DNA from: CAYOFK01 sp964403185
GTDB lineage: Bacteria; Bacteroidota; Bacteroidia; Bacteroidales; VadinHA17
DNA: 10,623 nucleotides
Assembly (NCBI GenBank): GCA_964403185.1
Contig: CAYOFK010000109.1
Location: 1 to 10,623 of the forward strand
Reading direction: 5' to 3'
The position numbers and the translations under genes are program-made. This document shows positions 1 to 6,063 of this stretch, piece after piece. The notes beneath the pieces were generated by a model. It did no database searches. It worked only from the letters and a program-made list of their open reading frames with translations, and had not been told where the DNA came from. Within the stretch, counting starts at the first letter, position 1; each line of letters opens with the position of its first letter.

Positions 1-846
1 TCACCAAAACACGCCTACATGAATCAGAAGGCTGGCAAACGATCCGTATTTATTGGCATGGAGAACGGCTACCCGCTTGGTGCAGATATCGGCCTCGTTG
101 AAAAATTCTACGATATGGGCGTTCGATACATCACCTTATGCCATACCGCTAATAATGATATTTGTGATTCGTCAACCGATCGTAACGGGCCTGAATATAA
201 CGGCCTGAGCGAGTTTGGGGAAACCGTTGTGAGGGAAATGAACCGCCTGGGAATGATCATTGACATATCCCACGTTTCCGACAGCACATTCTTCGATGTC
301 CTCAGACTTAGCAAGGCGCCCGTCATCGCCTCCCATTCATGTGCACGTGCCTTGTGTGATAATCCCCGCAACCTGGACGACGAAATGTTGATAAAACTGG
401 CTGAGAACGAAGGAGTCATCCAGATGTGTTTCTTCAGCGATTATTTAAAAACACCTGAACCAAATCATGAAAGAGATTCTGCATTTGCCGAGCTTAGAAG
501 CCGGGCCAGGCATTTTGATGAAATGTCTGATGAGGAGCAACAGAAAATCCGGGAAGAATGGTACAGCCTGGATCGAAAGTATCCCGGGAAACTGGCCACT
601 GTTAAAGATGTGGTTGATCATATCGATCATGTAGTGAAAGTGGCCGGTATCGATCATATTGGCATCGGAACTGATTTTGATGGAGGCGGTGGTGTTGAGG
701 ATTGTATTGATGTCAGTGAAATGGGGAATATCACACTCGAACTTGTGAAGCGGGGATACAATGAAAAAGAGATCACCAAGATCTGGGGGGGCAATTTTAT
801 GCGTGTGTTCAGGGAAATTGAGAAAGCTGCCGGAACCGTTAATTAA
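1..846 (+). CDS. Membrane dipeptidase (peptidase family M19), 5' truncated by window edge
   Basis: Zinc dipeptidase of the renal-dipeptidase family, which hydrolyses dipeptides, often with relaxed stereochemistry. The reading frame is open from base 1, so the gene starts outside the window; 281 residues are visible. The ATG at 19 is internal. In the family the N-terminal part carries the first HxD metal motif, and roughly 100 residues including it should lie to the left. In visible numbering, the bridging glutamate is E21 (GMENG), and later metal ligands are H91 (DISHVS) and H112 (SHSCAR), with substrate-binding R116. A GTDFDG active-site loop lies near residues 223-228. A charged insert (about 150-200) before the VVDHIDHV helix looks like the longer form I associate with Bacteroidetes. 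It converges on the acyltransferase gene with 25 bases between stops. Family assignment is firm; substrate and location (signal peptide not visible) are not. Confidence 0.93.
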   Translation, partial: SPKHAYMNQKAGKRSVFIGMENGYPLGADIGLVEKFYDMGVRYITLCHTANNDICDSSTDRNGPEYNGLSEFGETVVREMNRLGMIIDISHVSDSTFFDVLRLSKAPVIASHSCARALCDNPRNLDDEMLIKLAENEGVIQMCFFSDYLKTPEPNHERDSAFAELRSRARHFDEMSDEEQQKIREEWYSLDRKYPGKLATVKDVVDHIDHVVKVAGIDHIGIGTDFDGGGGVEDCIDVSEMGNITLELVKRGYNEKEITKIWGGNFMRVFREIEKAAGTVN

Positions 847-847
847 A

Positions 848-895
848 CGGAAGTTTGAGTAACCTGCCTCATCACTCTTCAGAAACAAACTTTCG
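848..895. terminator. Possible bidirectional terminator or mRNA-end hairpin between convergent genes
   Basis: CGGAAGTTTG (848-857) pairs with CAAACTTTCG (886-895), 9 of 10 positions, across a 28-base loop. It spans the gap between the convergent M19 and acyltransferase genes and the last codons of the latter. The loop is long and there is no clean T-run, so this is a weak call. Confidence 0.25.
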
Positions 896-2227
896 GGTTG
901 TGGTTACAATGTATTGATAGTGCTCCAGCATCTGCATAAACTCTCTATTCTTACGCAGCTTTAGCAGTAAAAATCTCCACTGCGCGCTCAGCTTTTTAAC
1001 CAGCTGAACCCAGGCATAGGCAAACGCCCCCGTACACAAAAGACTGATAAAAAACAGGCCCACCCACATCCAGGGAAGAAAGATCTTTGACAACAAAGCG
1101 ATGATGAGGTAATAGACCGGGAATCCAACCATGGACACTGCAAACTTAATGGAGCTGTGAAATTGCGGATCTTTAAATTTTCTTGAAACTTTTATTGGAA
1201 ACCAATAGGGGAGAATGTTGGTAAGATATCCATACAGGAAAACCGGAAACGTTAATAAAACAAAGAGAGACCCGGATATCAGCCACACAGGTGACACATT
1301 TCCCTTATAAAAAAGATCGTAACTGAAGTGATGCTTCTCAATATATGCTTTCAGTGCTCCAATGCGGTTCTGTAGCTTTGTGAAACCCTCCTTATTCGTG
1401 GCTTCGCGTGATGCCAGCCTGCGTATCAGCTCCTGGTCAGCTTTCAATTTTAACGGCTGTCTGCAGTTCTTTAATGAGAGGATCTTTGCCATCTGGCGTT
1501 TAAAGATCTCTCTTAATTCATCATACAGGGTATAGAATTCCTCACTCTCAATATGTACAATCAGGGATTTCATGCATGCCCCCAGGTCATCCCTGATCTG
1601 GTTGATGGCCTTGACGGGCTCTTTTTTATAACGGTCATAATAATCTGAAACACTCAGGGGAGGTCCGTAATTGACCAATAAGGAACTGCGGTATGAAACA
1701 GAATCTGTGTAATCCAATCCTACCGGGATGATCTTAATATTGAGGGTAAAACCGCTGGCTTCCTCTGTTTGAAAAGCAATCCTTGCAAATCCCTTTTTAA
1801 GGATGCGCAACCGGTGTATGCCCGAGTAGTTGCCTTCAGGCAACATTCCCAGCCCTCTCTTTTTGTTGATCACTTCAATGGTCTTCTCAAAAATGGCATC
1901 ATTTTTTTTGAGGGTATTAAAACCGTCCCTGATCCGGTATACCGGTAATATCTTCAGGAAATATAAAAAGGAGGCCATTAAGGGCTTGCCAAAGATGTCG
2001 GAACGAGCCAGGAATATGGGCTGGGTTTTTGAGTTCACAACCAGTGCCATGGCATCCATGAGGGCATTTTGATGGTTGGCAGTGAAGATGAGATGCCCGT
2101 CTTTTGGAATATAATGCTTTCCGCGTACGGTGGTCCGGTGGTAAAAAAATACATTGTGCCAGAAGCGGGCATATGTTTTTAGCAGGTAATTGCCCAACGA
2201 CCAGTTTTGAATTGTATCAAAGCCCAT
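872..2227 (-). CDS. PlsC-like glycerolipid acyltransferase with C-terminal membrane domain
   Basis: Predicted to transfer an acyl chain to a glycerol-phosphate type acceptor in phospholipid synthesis at the inner membrane. I chose the ATG at 2227 (451 aa, MGFDTIQNWS). The frame stays open further upstream, but that part overlaps the 3' end of the transporter gene. The PlsC core is visible: NHQNALMD (H52 to D58), LPVYRIRDG (94-102), LPEG (129-132) and IIPVGLDY (167-173). The histidine-aspartate spacing is HX5D rather than the HX4D of classical PlsC; the same spacing occurs in fungal Gpt2/Sct1-type enzymes. After a charged, helical stretch (200-305) come strongly hydrophobic segments at about 312-345 and 362-411, then a basic tail. 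The gene starts 23 bp after the BASS transporter stop, suggesting co-transcription. Acceptor and acyl donor cannot be told from sequence. Confidence 0.88.
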   Translation of the reverse strand: MGFDTIQNWSLGNYLLKTYARFWHNVFFYHRTTVRGKHYIPKDGHLIFTANHQNALMDAMALVVNSKTQPIFLARSDIFGKPLMASFLYFLKILPVYRIRDGFNTLKKNDAIFEKTIEVINKKRGLGMLPEGNYSGIHRLRILKKGFARIAFQTEEASGFTLNIKIIPVGLDYTDSVSYRSSLLVNYGPPLSVSDYYDRYKKEPVKAINQIRDDLGACMKSLIVHIESEEFYTLYDELREIFKRQMAKILSLKNCRQPLKLKADQELIRRLASREATNKEGFTKLQNRIGALKAYIEKHHFSYDLFYKGNVSPVWLISGSLFVLLTFPVFLYGYLTNILPYWFPIKVSRKFKDPQFHSSIKFAVSMVGFPVYYLIIALLSKIFLPWMWVGLFFISLLCTGAFAYAWVQLVKKLSAQWRFLLLKLRKNREFMQMLEHYQYIVTTTRKFVSEE

Positions 2228-2250
2228 ATCAATAGGTTTTCCGGAGTGAA

Positions 2251-3219
2251 TTATGCAACAGCCTTTTTTGGAGATAGAGAGAAGCCTGACCATAACCCTG
2301 CAATGGTCATGCCTGCAATCAGGTGCCAGATCCCCCACCATGCAGCAATAAATGCCATCCCGCCGATCGCCAGATCCGGCGGAAAGATCTTTGGATTAAA
2401 TAGAAGTACAAGAGCAAGTCCCGAGTTTTGGATCCCGGTTTCAATGGTGATGGTTTTTCTGTCGGCCAGAGGCCTTCTGAATAAAGTGGCAAAGGAGTAA
2501 CCCAGAGTTAATACCAGCGCATTATGAATAAAAACAATGATGAAAATAAACTTGATGTACAACTTGAAATAACCCCAGTTGTTGGCCAGCAAAACGATGA
2601 TAATGGCAGTAAATGCAAACAATGAGAAACGTTTTATGGGAACCACTATCTTTTCAGTGAATTTAGGGAATTTCATATTTACAATTATGCCCAGTGTCAG
2701 TGGAATACCAAGCAATAAAAATATGGTCTGAAACACATGGAACGGTTCTATCTCCAGGGGCCTGACAAGGGTCTCGGCACTGGAAAGCACATATGCCCTG
2801 GTAAACAGGTTGCCCCAGAAGGCAAAACTGAATGGAGTGATCAGAACGGCCCCGATGTCTGAAACAGCTGTGAGACTCACAGATAAAGCAACATTGCCCC
2901 GGGCCAGGGAAGTGAAAAAATTCGATACATTGCCTCCCGGACAGGAGGCCACCAGGATCATTCCCAGACCAATGGTGGGCGTAATGTAATTCCTCAATGA
3001 AAAAGCAAGGAGAAATGTCAGGGCAGGCATCAGGATAAACTGAGATGTGGCACCAACAATGGCCGATTTGGGATTCTGAACCAGGTTTCTGAAATGACCG
3101 GGTTTTAGTTCCAAAGCCACTCCAAACATTATTAATGAAATGGTGATGTTCAGGATGGTCAGTCCTAAAGGGCTGAAATTAAGTCTGATATCATCTAAGA
3201 GTTTAAATGTTTCAAGCAT
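2251..3219 (-). CDS. Bile acid:sodium symporter (BASS) family transporter
   Basis: Multi-spanning inner-membrane protein of 322 aa, a usual length for the family, with hydrophobic segments along its length. BASS proteins import organic anions (bile acids, pantoate, pyruvate or other carboxylates, depending on subfamily) driven by sodium. Two diagnostic segments are visible: CPGGNVSNFFT (residues 93-103), which lines the core crossover region, and IETGIQNSGLA (259-269), where E260 and Q264 correspond to sodium-site residues in the bacterial ASBT homologue. The ATG at 3219 is the natural start; no Shine-Dalgarno sequence is obvious. It lies directly upstream of the acyltransferase gene with a 23-bp gap. 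Bile acid itself need not be the substrate; nothing in the context indicates which anion is moved. Confidence 0.92.
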   Translation of the reverse strand: MLETFKLLDDIRLNFSPLGLTILNITISLIMFGVALELKPGHFRNLVQNPKSAIVGATSQFILMPALTFLLAFSLRNYITPTIGLGMILVASCPGGNVSNFFTSLARGNVALSVSLTAVSDIGAVLITPFSFAFWGNLFTRAYVLSSAETLVRPLEIEPFHVFQTIFLLLGIPLTLGIIVNMKFPKFTEKIVVPIKRFSLFAFTAIIIVLLANNWGYFKLYIKFIFIIVFIHNALVLTLGYSFATLFRRPLADRKTITIETGIQNSGLALVLLFNPKIFPPDLAIGGMAFIAAWWGIWHLIAGMTIAGLWSGFSLSPKKAVA

Positions 3220-3360
3220 GTTACCGGGGATGGATTAGTGATACAATAAAAAGTATAGATAAGTAAATTTATTTTATTTTCCTAATTTCAGGTCAGGTCA
3301 GACCAATACCACCCGGCCTTTAAACGATCCGGATAACAATTATGATAAAATATTAAACGG

Positions 3361-3483
3361 ATGAAAAAATTTATTCTGATATTCCTGGTATTGACCCCGG
3401 GCGATGCCCGGGGCTATTATCTTCCACCCCGATGGGGCTGGATGCGGCCGGCAATTAAACCCAGGTTCAATCCTTTGCAGTAG
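3361..3483 (+). other. Signal-peptide-like small open frame running into a repeat
   Basis: ATG at 3361 to TAG at 3481-3483 encodes 40 residues beginning MKKFILIFLVL, a good start for an export signal (KK followed by a hydrophobic run). From about residue 12 the frame enters the CCCCGGGC hairpin repeat and becomes P/R/W-rich (PPRWGWMRP). It may be the remnant of a secreted-protein gene whose remainder was replaced by the repeat, or chance. There is no Shine-Dalgarno sequence and no clear promoter. Confidence 0.2.
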
Positions 3484-3516
3484 TGGAGTAAAACAACCGC
3501 GAAGTGGTTGCATGTG
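3391..3516. repeat. GC-rich multi-hairpin intergenic repeat
   Basis: Three hairpins in a row: CCCCGGGC-GAT-GCCCGGGG (3395-3413, perfect 8-bp stem), CCCC-GAT-GGGG (3427-3437), and CAACCGC-GAA-GTGGTTG (3494-3510, 7-bp stem with one G-T pair). The look is that of a dispersed non-coding repeat; I have a general memory of similar CAACCGCGAAG...GGTTG strings in Bacteroidetes intergenic DNA, but copy number cannot be judged from one window. Confidence 0.6.
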
Positions 3517-3521
3517 AATAA

Positions 3522-3653
3522 GGGGCTGTATCAAAAGTCAGATTACATATCATTCCTGCGAAAGCAGGAATCCATAAAAGCCTGATTTTCACATTACAAA
3601 GATTCCGTATCAAGTACGGAATGATGCCATTATGTTGCTTTTGAGACAGCCCC
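3522..3653. mobile_element. MITE-like element, 132 bp, 16-bp terminal inverted repeats
   Basis: The left end GGGGCTGTATCAAAAG (3522-3537) and the right end CTTTTGAGACAGCCCC (3638-3653) are inverted copies matching at 15 of 16 positions. Each half also holds its own hairpin: ATTCCTGC-GAAA-GCAGGAAT (3552-3571) and ATTCCGTA-TCAAG-TACGGAAT (3602-3622), both 8-bp perfect stems. Read inward from each end, the layout is the same: terminal repeat, 11-12 bases, then ATCATTCC. It encodes nothing. The termini look like insertion-sequence ends, so a non-autonomous derivative moved by an IS transposase is likely. No clear target-site duplication is seen. Confidence 0.65.
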
Positions 3654-3671
3654 GTCTGGGTCTTGCAACAA

Positions 3672-4259
3672 TCAGGTTTTGGCGCTGATTTTGCCCGGTG
3701 CAGGCATGTCACCTCTCATCTCTCCCTCCACCGTTCCGTTTTCAATGCTTTTGAATCTGCCAGACAGATAGCTGAGCATGTTGCTGAGATTGTGAATTTC
3801 CCTGTCTGTCTCCTTTGAAATTTCCTTTTTCTGAAGCTTGAGGAGCAAAAATCCATACAGCCCATTGAGACTGATCTCAATATCAGAGATGCCTGCAGCC
3901 ATCTTTTTACCCAGGTCCGCGATAGCAGACCGGGCAATGGTGTAAAGTTTAAGATATGCTTCGTCCTTTGGTGAATTCAGCAATGCCAGATGCAATTCGT
4001 TAAGGTCGTTTACCAGGGTTTCCAGGTACGCCAGGTGCCCTGCATTTTGTTTCCCTTCCTGCACCATCATTTCCAGGTGTGTCTGATACCAGATCTCAAT
4101 TTCCTTCAGGACTTCCGGGGGCTGGTCGTACTTTGAAACAATGTTTCTGATAATCAGATTAAAATCCAGGTTGCAGGCACGCAACAGGTCCTCCACCTGC
4201 CACATATACAGGATGAATTCAACAATGTTTTCTTTTCTTTTTTCCCGTGCTACGATCAT
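3672..4259 (-). CDS. DUF4924-like Bacteroidetes protein of unknown function
   Basis: 195 aa, start ATG at 4259. The N-terminus (IVAREKRKENIVEFILYMW, then QVEDLLRA) matches my memory of the DUF4924 family, which is confined to Bacteroidetes and has no assigned function. The whole protein looks alpha-helical and soluble: amphipathic stretches at about 10-50, 53-90, 92-125 and 125-175, no signal peptide and no membrane segment. I see no catalytic motif. The last about 20 residues (EGEMRGDMPAPGKISAKT) look disordered. It begins 13 bp after hslR and is the last gene of the rplY-pth-hslR run, so it is probably co-transcribed with ribosome-associated genes. A helical adaptor or regulator fits, but that is inference from context. 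Confidence 0.8.
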   Translation of the reverse strand: MIVAREKRKENIVEFILYMWQVEDLLRACNLDFNLIIRNIVSKYDQPPEVLKEIEIWYQTHLEMMVQEGKQNAGHLAYLETLVNDLNELHLALLNSPKDEAYLKLYTIARSAIADLGKKMAAGISDIEISLNGLYGFLLLKLQKKEISKETDREIHNLSNMLSYLSGRFKSIENGTVEGEMRGDMPAPGKISAKT

Positions 4260-4272
4260 TCTTAATTACAGA

Positions 4273-4656
4273 TTATTCCATATCCTCATGAAAACGGTCA
4301 ATGATCCGGCGCTCCTTTTTTGTCGGCCTCCCGGCACCGCGGTCACGGAATCCAAAATCGGGGAAACCCGGCCGTTTCAGCTTTTGTAATTCCTCATCAG
4401 GAGTATGGTCTTCAAGATAATTTTTCACAAGCTTTGCTCCAATCCTTTTTTCAGGCAGGCCCTTCACCCGGAAGGTGTGCGTGACCGGAGGTTTAAACAC
4501 CCTGACACTGTCATTAAGGGTCAGATGCTTGCCTGGCTTAACGGGCATATTATTGATAAAGATGCGACCTTTACCACAGGCGTCTGAGGCCTGGCTCCGG
4601 GTTTTAAAAATACGCACGGCCCATAACCACTTATCTATCCTGACACTTTTAATCAT
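4273..4656 (-). CDS. hslR: S4-domain RNA-binding heat shock protein 15 (Hsp15) homologue
   Basis: 127 aa. Hsp15 binds free 50S subunits that still carry a nascent chain on tRNA, helping to recycle stalled complexes. The S4 RNA-binding domain covers about residues 5-60: VRIDKWLWAVRIFKTRSQAS, then the beta-hairpin GRIFINNMPVKPGKHLTLND. The C-terminal half is basic, ending in GRPTKKERRIIDRF, as in other Hsp15 proteins. ATG start at 4656. It lies 30 bp after pth and 13 bp before the DUF4924-like gene. Pairing with pth is sensible because both deal with peptidyl-tRNA left over from failed translation. The S4 family is broad, so a generic S4 protein is the alternative, but length and the R-I-D-K-W-L-W motif favour Hsp15. 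Confidence 0.88.
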   Translation of the reverse strand: MIKSVRIDKWLWAVRIFKTRSQASDACGKGRIFINNMPVKPGKHLTLNDSVRVFKPPVTHTFRVKGLPEKRIGAKLVKNYLEDHTPDEELQKLKRPGFPDFGFRDRGAGRPTKKERRIIDRFHEDME

Positions 4657-4686
4657 GCTGGTTCCGGTATGAATCAGTTAGGATCC

Positions 4687-5250
4687 TCACTTGTTGTTAT
4701 AAGTATTCATGGTTTGTTCAATCCCATGAAAAACAAAAGACCTGATGATTTCCTGACAGGCAGCAAACCGATCCGGCAGTTTTTCAACTTCCCCGGCCGT
4801 CCACTCTCCGAGCACATAGTGCACCTGCGTGCCCTTAGTAAAGTCACTGCCAATGCCAAACCGCAGCCGGGCGTAGAACCCTGTCCCAAGGATCTGGTTG
4901 ATATGAGCCAGACCGTTATGACCCCCGTCACCGCCTTTTTTCCTCAATCTCAGATTTCCAAAAGGTAACGAAATATCGTCCACAACAACCAAAAGGTTCT
5001 CAGGTGGGATCCTGGCCTTTTTCAACCAGTAACGTACGGCCCGGCCACTGAGGTTCACAAATGTTGAAGGTTTCAGGAGCAGGATCTTTCTTCCCCGGTA
5101 AATGATTTCTCCGGTAAAACCATATCGTTTGTCCTCAAAAACAACACTGGACGCCTCTGCGAGGGCGTCCAATACTGCAAATCCAACATTATGGCGTGTG
5201 TTCCTGTACTCCTCGCCAATATTTCCTAAACCGACAATGAGGTACTTCAA
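4687..5250 (-). CDS. pth: Peptidyl-tRNA hydrolase
   Basis: Releases tRNA from peptidyl-tRNAs that drop off the ribosome. 187 aa, the usual length. Catalytic H20 lies in NTRHNVGF, with N10 (GLGN), N66 (FVNLSG), D92 (VVVDDISLPFG) and H111/N112 (GGDGGHNGL) all present in the positions known from the E. coli enzyme. The start codon is TTG at 5248-5250 (TTG AAG TAC, giving MKYLIVGLGN). No in-frame ATG exists between the end of rplY and this codon, and the family N-terminus begins exactly here. The gene starts 13 bp after the rplY stop, so translation is probably helped by ribosomes finishing rplY. The ctc/rplY-pth order is widely conserved in bacteria. Identification is secure; only the start codon is unusual. 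Confidence 0.96.
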   Translation of the reverse strand: MKYLIVGLGNIGEEYRNTRHNVGFAVLDALAEASSVVFEDKRYGFTGEIIYRGRKILLLKPSTFVNLSGRAVRYWLKKARIPPENLLVVVDDISLPFGNLRLRKKGGDGGHNGLAHINQILGTGFYARLRFGIGSDFTKGTQVHYVLGEWTAGEVEKLPDRFAACQEIIRSFVFHGIEQTMNTYNNK

Positions 5251-5263
5251 AATTATAAGAATT

Positions 5264-5950
5264 TTATTCCTCAGCTTTCTTTTCTTCTTCCCCGGATTCC
5301 GGTGTTTTCTCAGTGGTTTCAGAGGCTTCAGTTTCTGCTGCTTCTTCTTCTCCTTCTACTACTTCTTCTTCCTCAACCTCAACAATGGCTTCTTCCATAC
5401 CCTTGGCCAGCCTTGAGGATGCCACAGCTACAACCATAGCTCTCGGTGTTTCAAGCAAGGTCAGGTTCCCGTATTCCAGATCGCCAATCTTGAATGAATC
5501 TCCAATTTCCAGCGATGTAATATCGATTTCGAGATAATCCGGCATGTCTTTCAGCAGGCCTTTAACCTTTAGCCTTCTCCGCCTTTGTCTTAATTTACCA
5601 CCTTCTTTAATGCCTTCGGCATCTCCGGTGATTATTACGGGCAGAAATGTTACAACTTCCCGATCGAATGAAACCTGTTTAAAATCCAGATGAAGGATCC
5701 TGTCTGTTACAGGATGAAATTGAATGTCCTGAAGCAATGCATCGTATGATTTCCCGTCCAGATCTATCTTAAGATGGTACACCTTAGGCGTGTATATAAT
5801 CTTGCTGAAACTCAACTCGGGAGCAAAAAAATGAATGATCTCCTCTCCGCCATACATCACACATGGAACATTGGCCTCCCTTCGCAGGCTTTTAGAATGT
5901 TTTTTCCCGGTCTGTTTACGAACGGTCCCTTTAATTTCAATGGTTTCCAT
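5264..5950 (-). CDS. rplY: 50S ribosomal protein bL25 (long CTC/TL5 form)
   Basis: Binds 5S rRNA in the central protuberance of the 50S subunit. 228 aa, so the long general-stress-protein CTC form rather than the about 95-aa E. coli form. Residues 1-93 form the L25 5S-binding domain (including NVPCVMYGG and the QFHPVTDRILHLDF segment); 94-180 form the TL5-type C-terminal beta domain (VKGLLKDMPDYLEIDITSLEIGD read in two parts). Residues 185-228 are a very acidic Glu-rich tail, typical in Bacteroidetes. ATG start at 5950. It is followed after 13 bp by pth. The 113-bp gap before it holds a promoter-like motif and a possible leader hairpin, so it may be the first gene of its own transcript while also receiving read-through from prs. 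Confidence 0.95.
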   Translation of the reverse strand: METIEIKGTVRKQTGKKHSKSLRREANVPCVMYGGEEIIHFFAPELSFSKIIYTPKVYHLKIDLDGKSYDALLQDIQFHPVTDRILHLDFKQVSFDREVVTFLPVIITGDAEGIKEGGKLRQRRRRLKVKGLLKDMPDYLEIDITSLEIGDSFKIGDLEYGNLTLLETPRAMVVAVASSRLAKGMEEAIVEVEEEEVVEGEEEAAETEASETTEKTPESGEEEKKAEE

Positions 5951-5995
5951 TTAGATTGTTTTTGTGTTACTAAAGTCTGTTTGATTCTGTTACAG

Positions 5996-6039
5996 ATCAA
6001 ATTAAAGACTCCCATCGCACGAATGGAATATAATTTGAT
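5996..6039 (-). promoter_or_regulatory. Possible structured leader of rplY mRNA
   Basis: ATCAAATTA and TAATTTGAT form a perfect 9-bp inverted repeat around a 26-base loop, which itself can pair CCAT with ATGG (plus a G-U pair). It lies 46 bases upstream of the rplY start, inside the predicted 5' leader. E. coli L25 is known to repress its own mRNA through the leader, so a similar role is conceivable here. The stem is AT-only, so it is weak. Confidence 0.3.
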
Positions 6040-6050
6040 TTTTGCGGCTG

Positions 6051-6058
6051 CAAATATA
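6051..6058 (-). promoter_or_regulatory. Candidate -7 element for rplY-pth-hslR-DUF4924
   Basis: On the minus strand this reads TATATTTG, an exact match to the Bacteroidetes TAnnTTTG -7 box. The expected TTG about 18 bases upstream is poor (only a T-run within the end of prs). Transcription would start near 6046 and give a leader of about 95 bases. Confidence 0.35.
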
Positions 6059-6063
6059 AGAAC

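Larger units (their letters stand above)
3220..3671. other. 452-base gene-free stretch with stacked palindromic repeats
   Basis: No convincing gene. The first about 120 bases (3220-3340) are AT-rich and should carry the promoter of the leftward transporter gene, but I see no good TAnnTTTG motif. From 3391 on there are GC-rich hairpins, then a MITE-like element ending 18 bases from the stop of the DUF4924-like gene. These hairpins probably serve as the 3' end of the rplY-to-DUF4924 transcript. Minus-strand open frames here carry the WIPAFAGM-type peptide typical of translated palindromic repeats, so I treat them as spurious. Confidence 0.7.

Noticed and set aside
2228..2341. N-terminal extension of the acyltransferase to 2341
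   Set aside because: It lies almost wholly inside the 3' end of the BASS gene in another frame and has no family resemblance; the ATG at 2227 fits better.
3331..3345. GGATAACAATT string resembling part of the E. coli lac operator
   Set aside because: Only a short match with no symmetric second half, no LacI-type gene and no sugar operon nearby; chance in AT-rich DNA.
3522..3653. CRISPR-like reading of the spaced hairpins
   Set aside because: The repeats are inverted and only two, differ in sequence, and there are no regular spacers or cas genes.
3467..3712. Minus-strand open frame (81 codons) across the MITE
   Set aside because: It is translated palindromic repeat (WIPAFAGM-type peptide), overlaps the end of the DUF4924-like gene in another frame and has no coding character.
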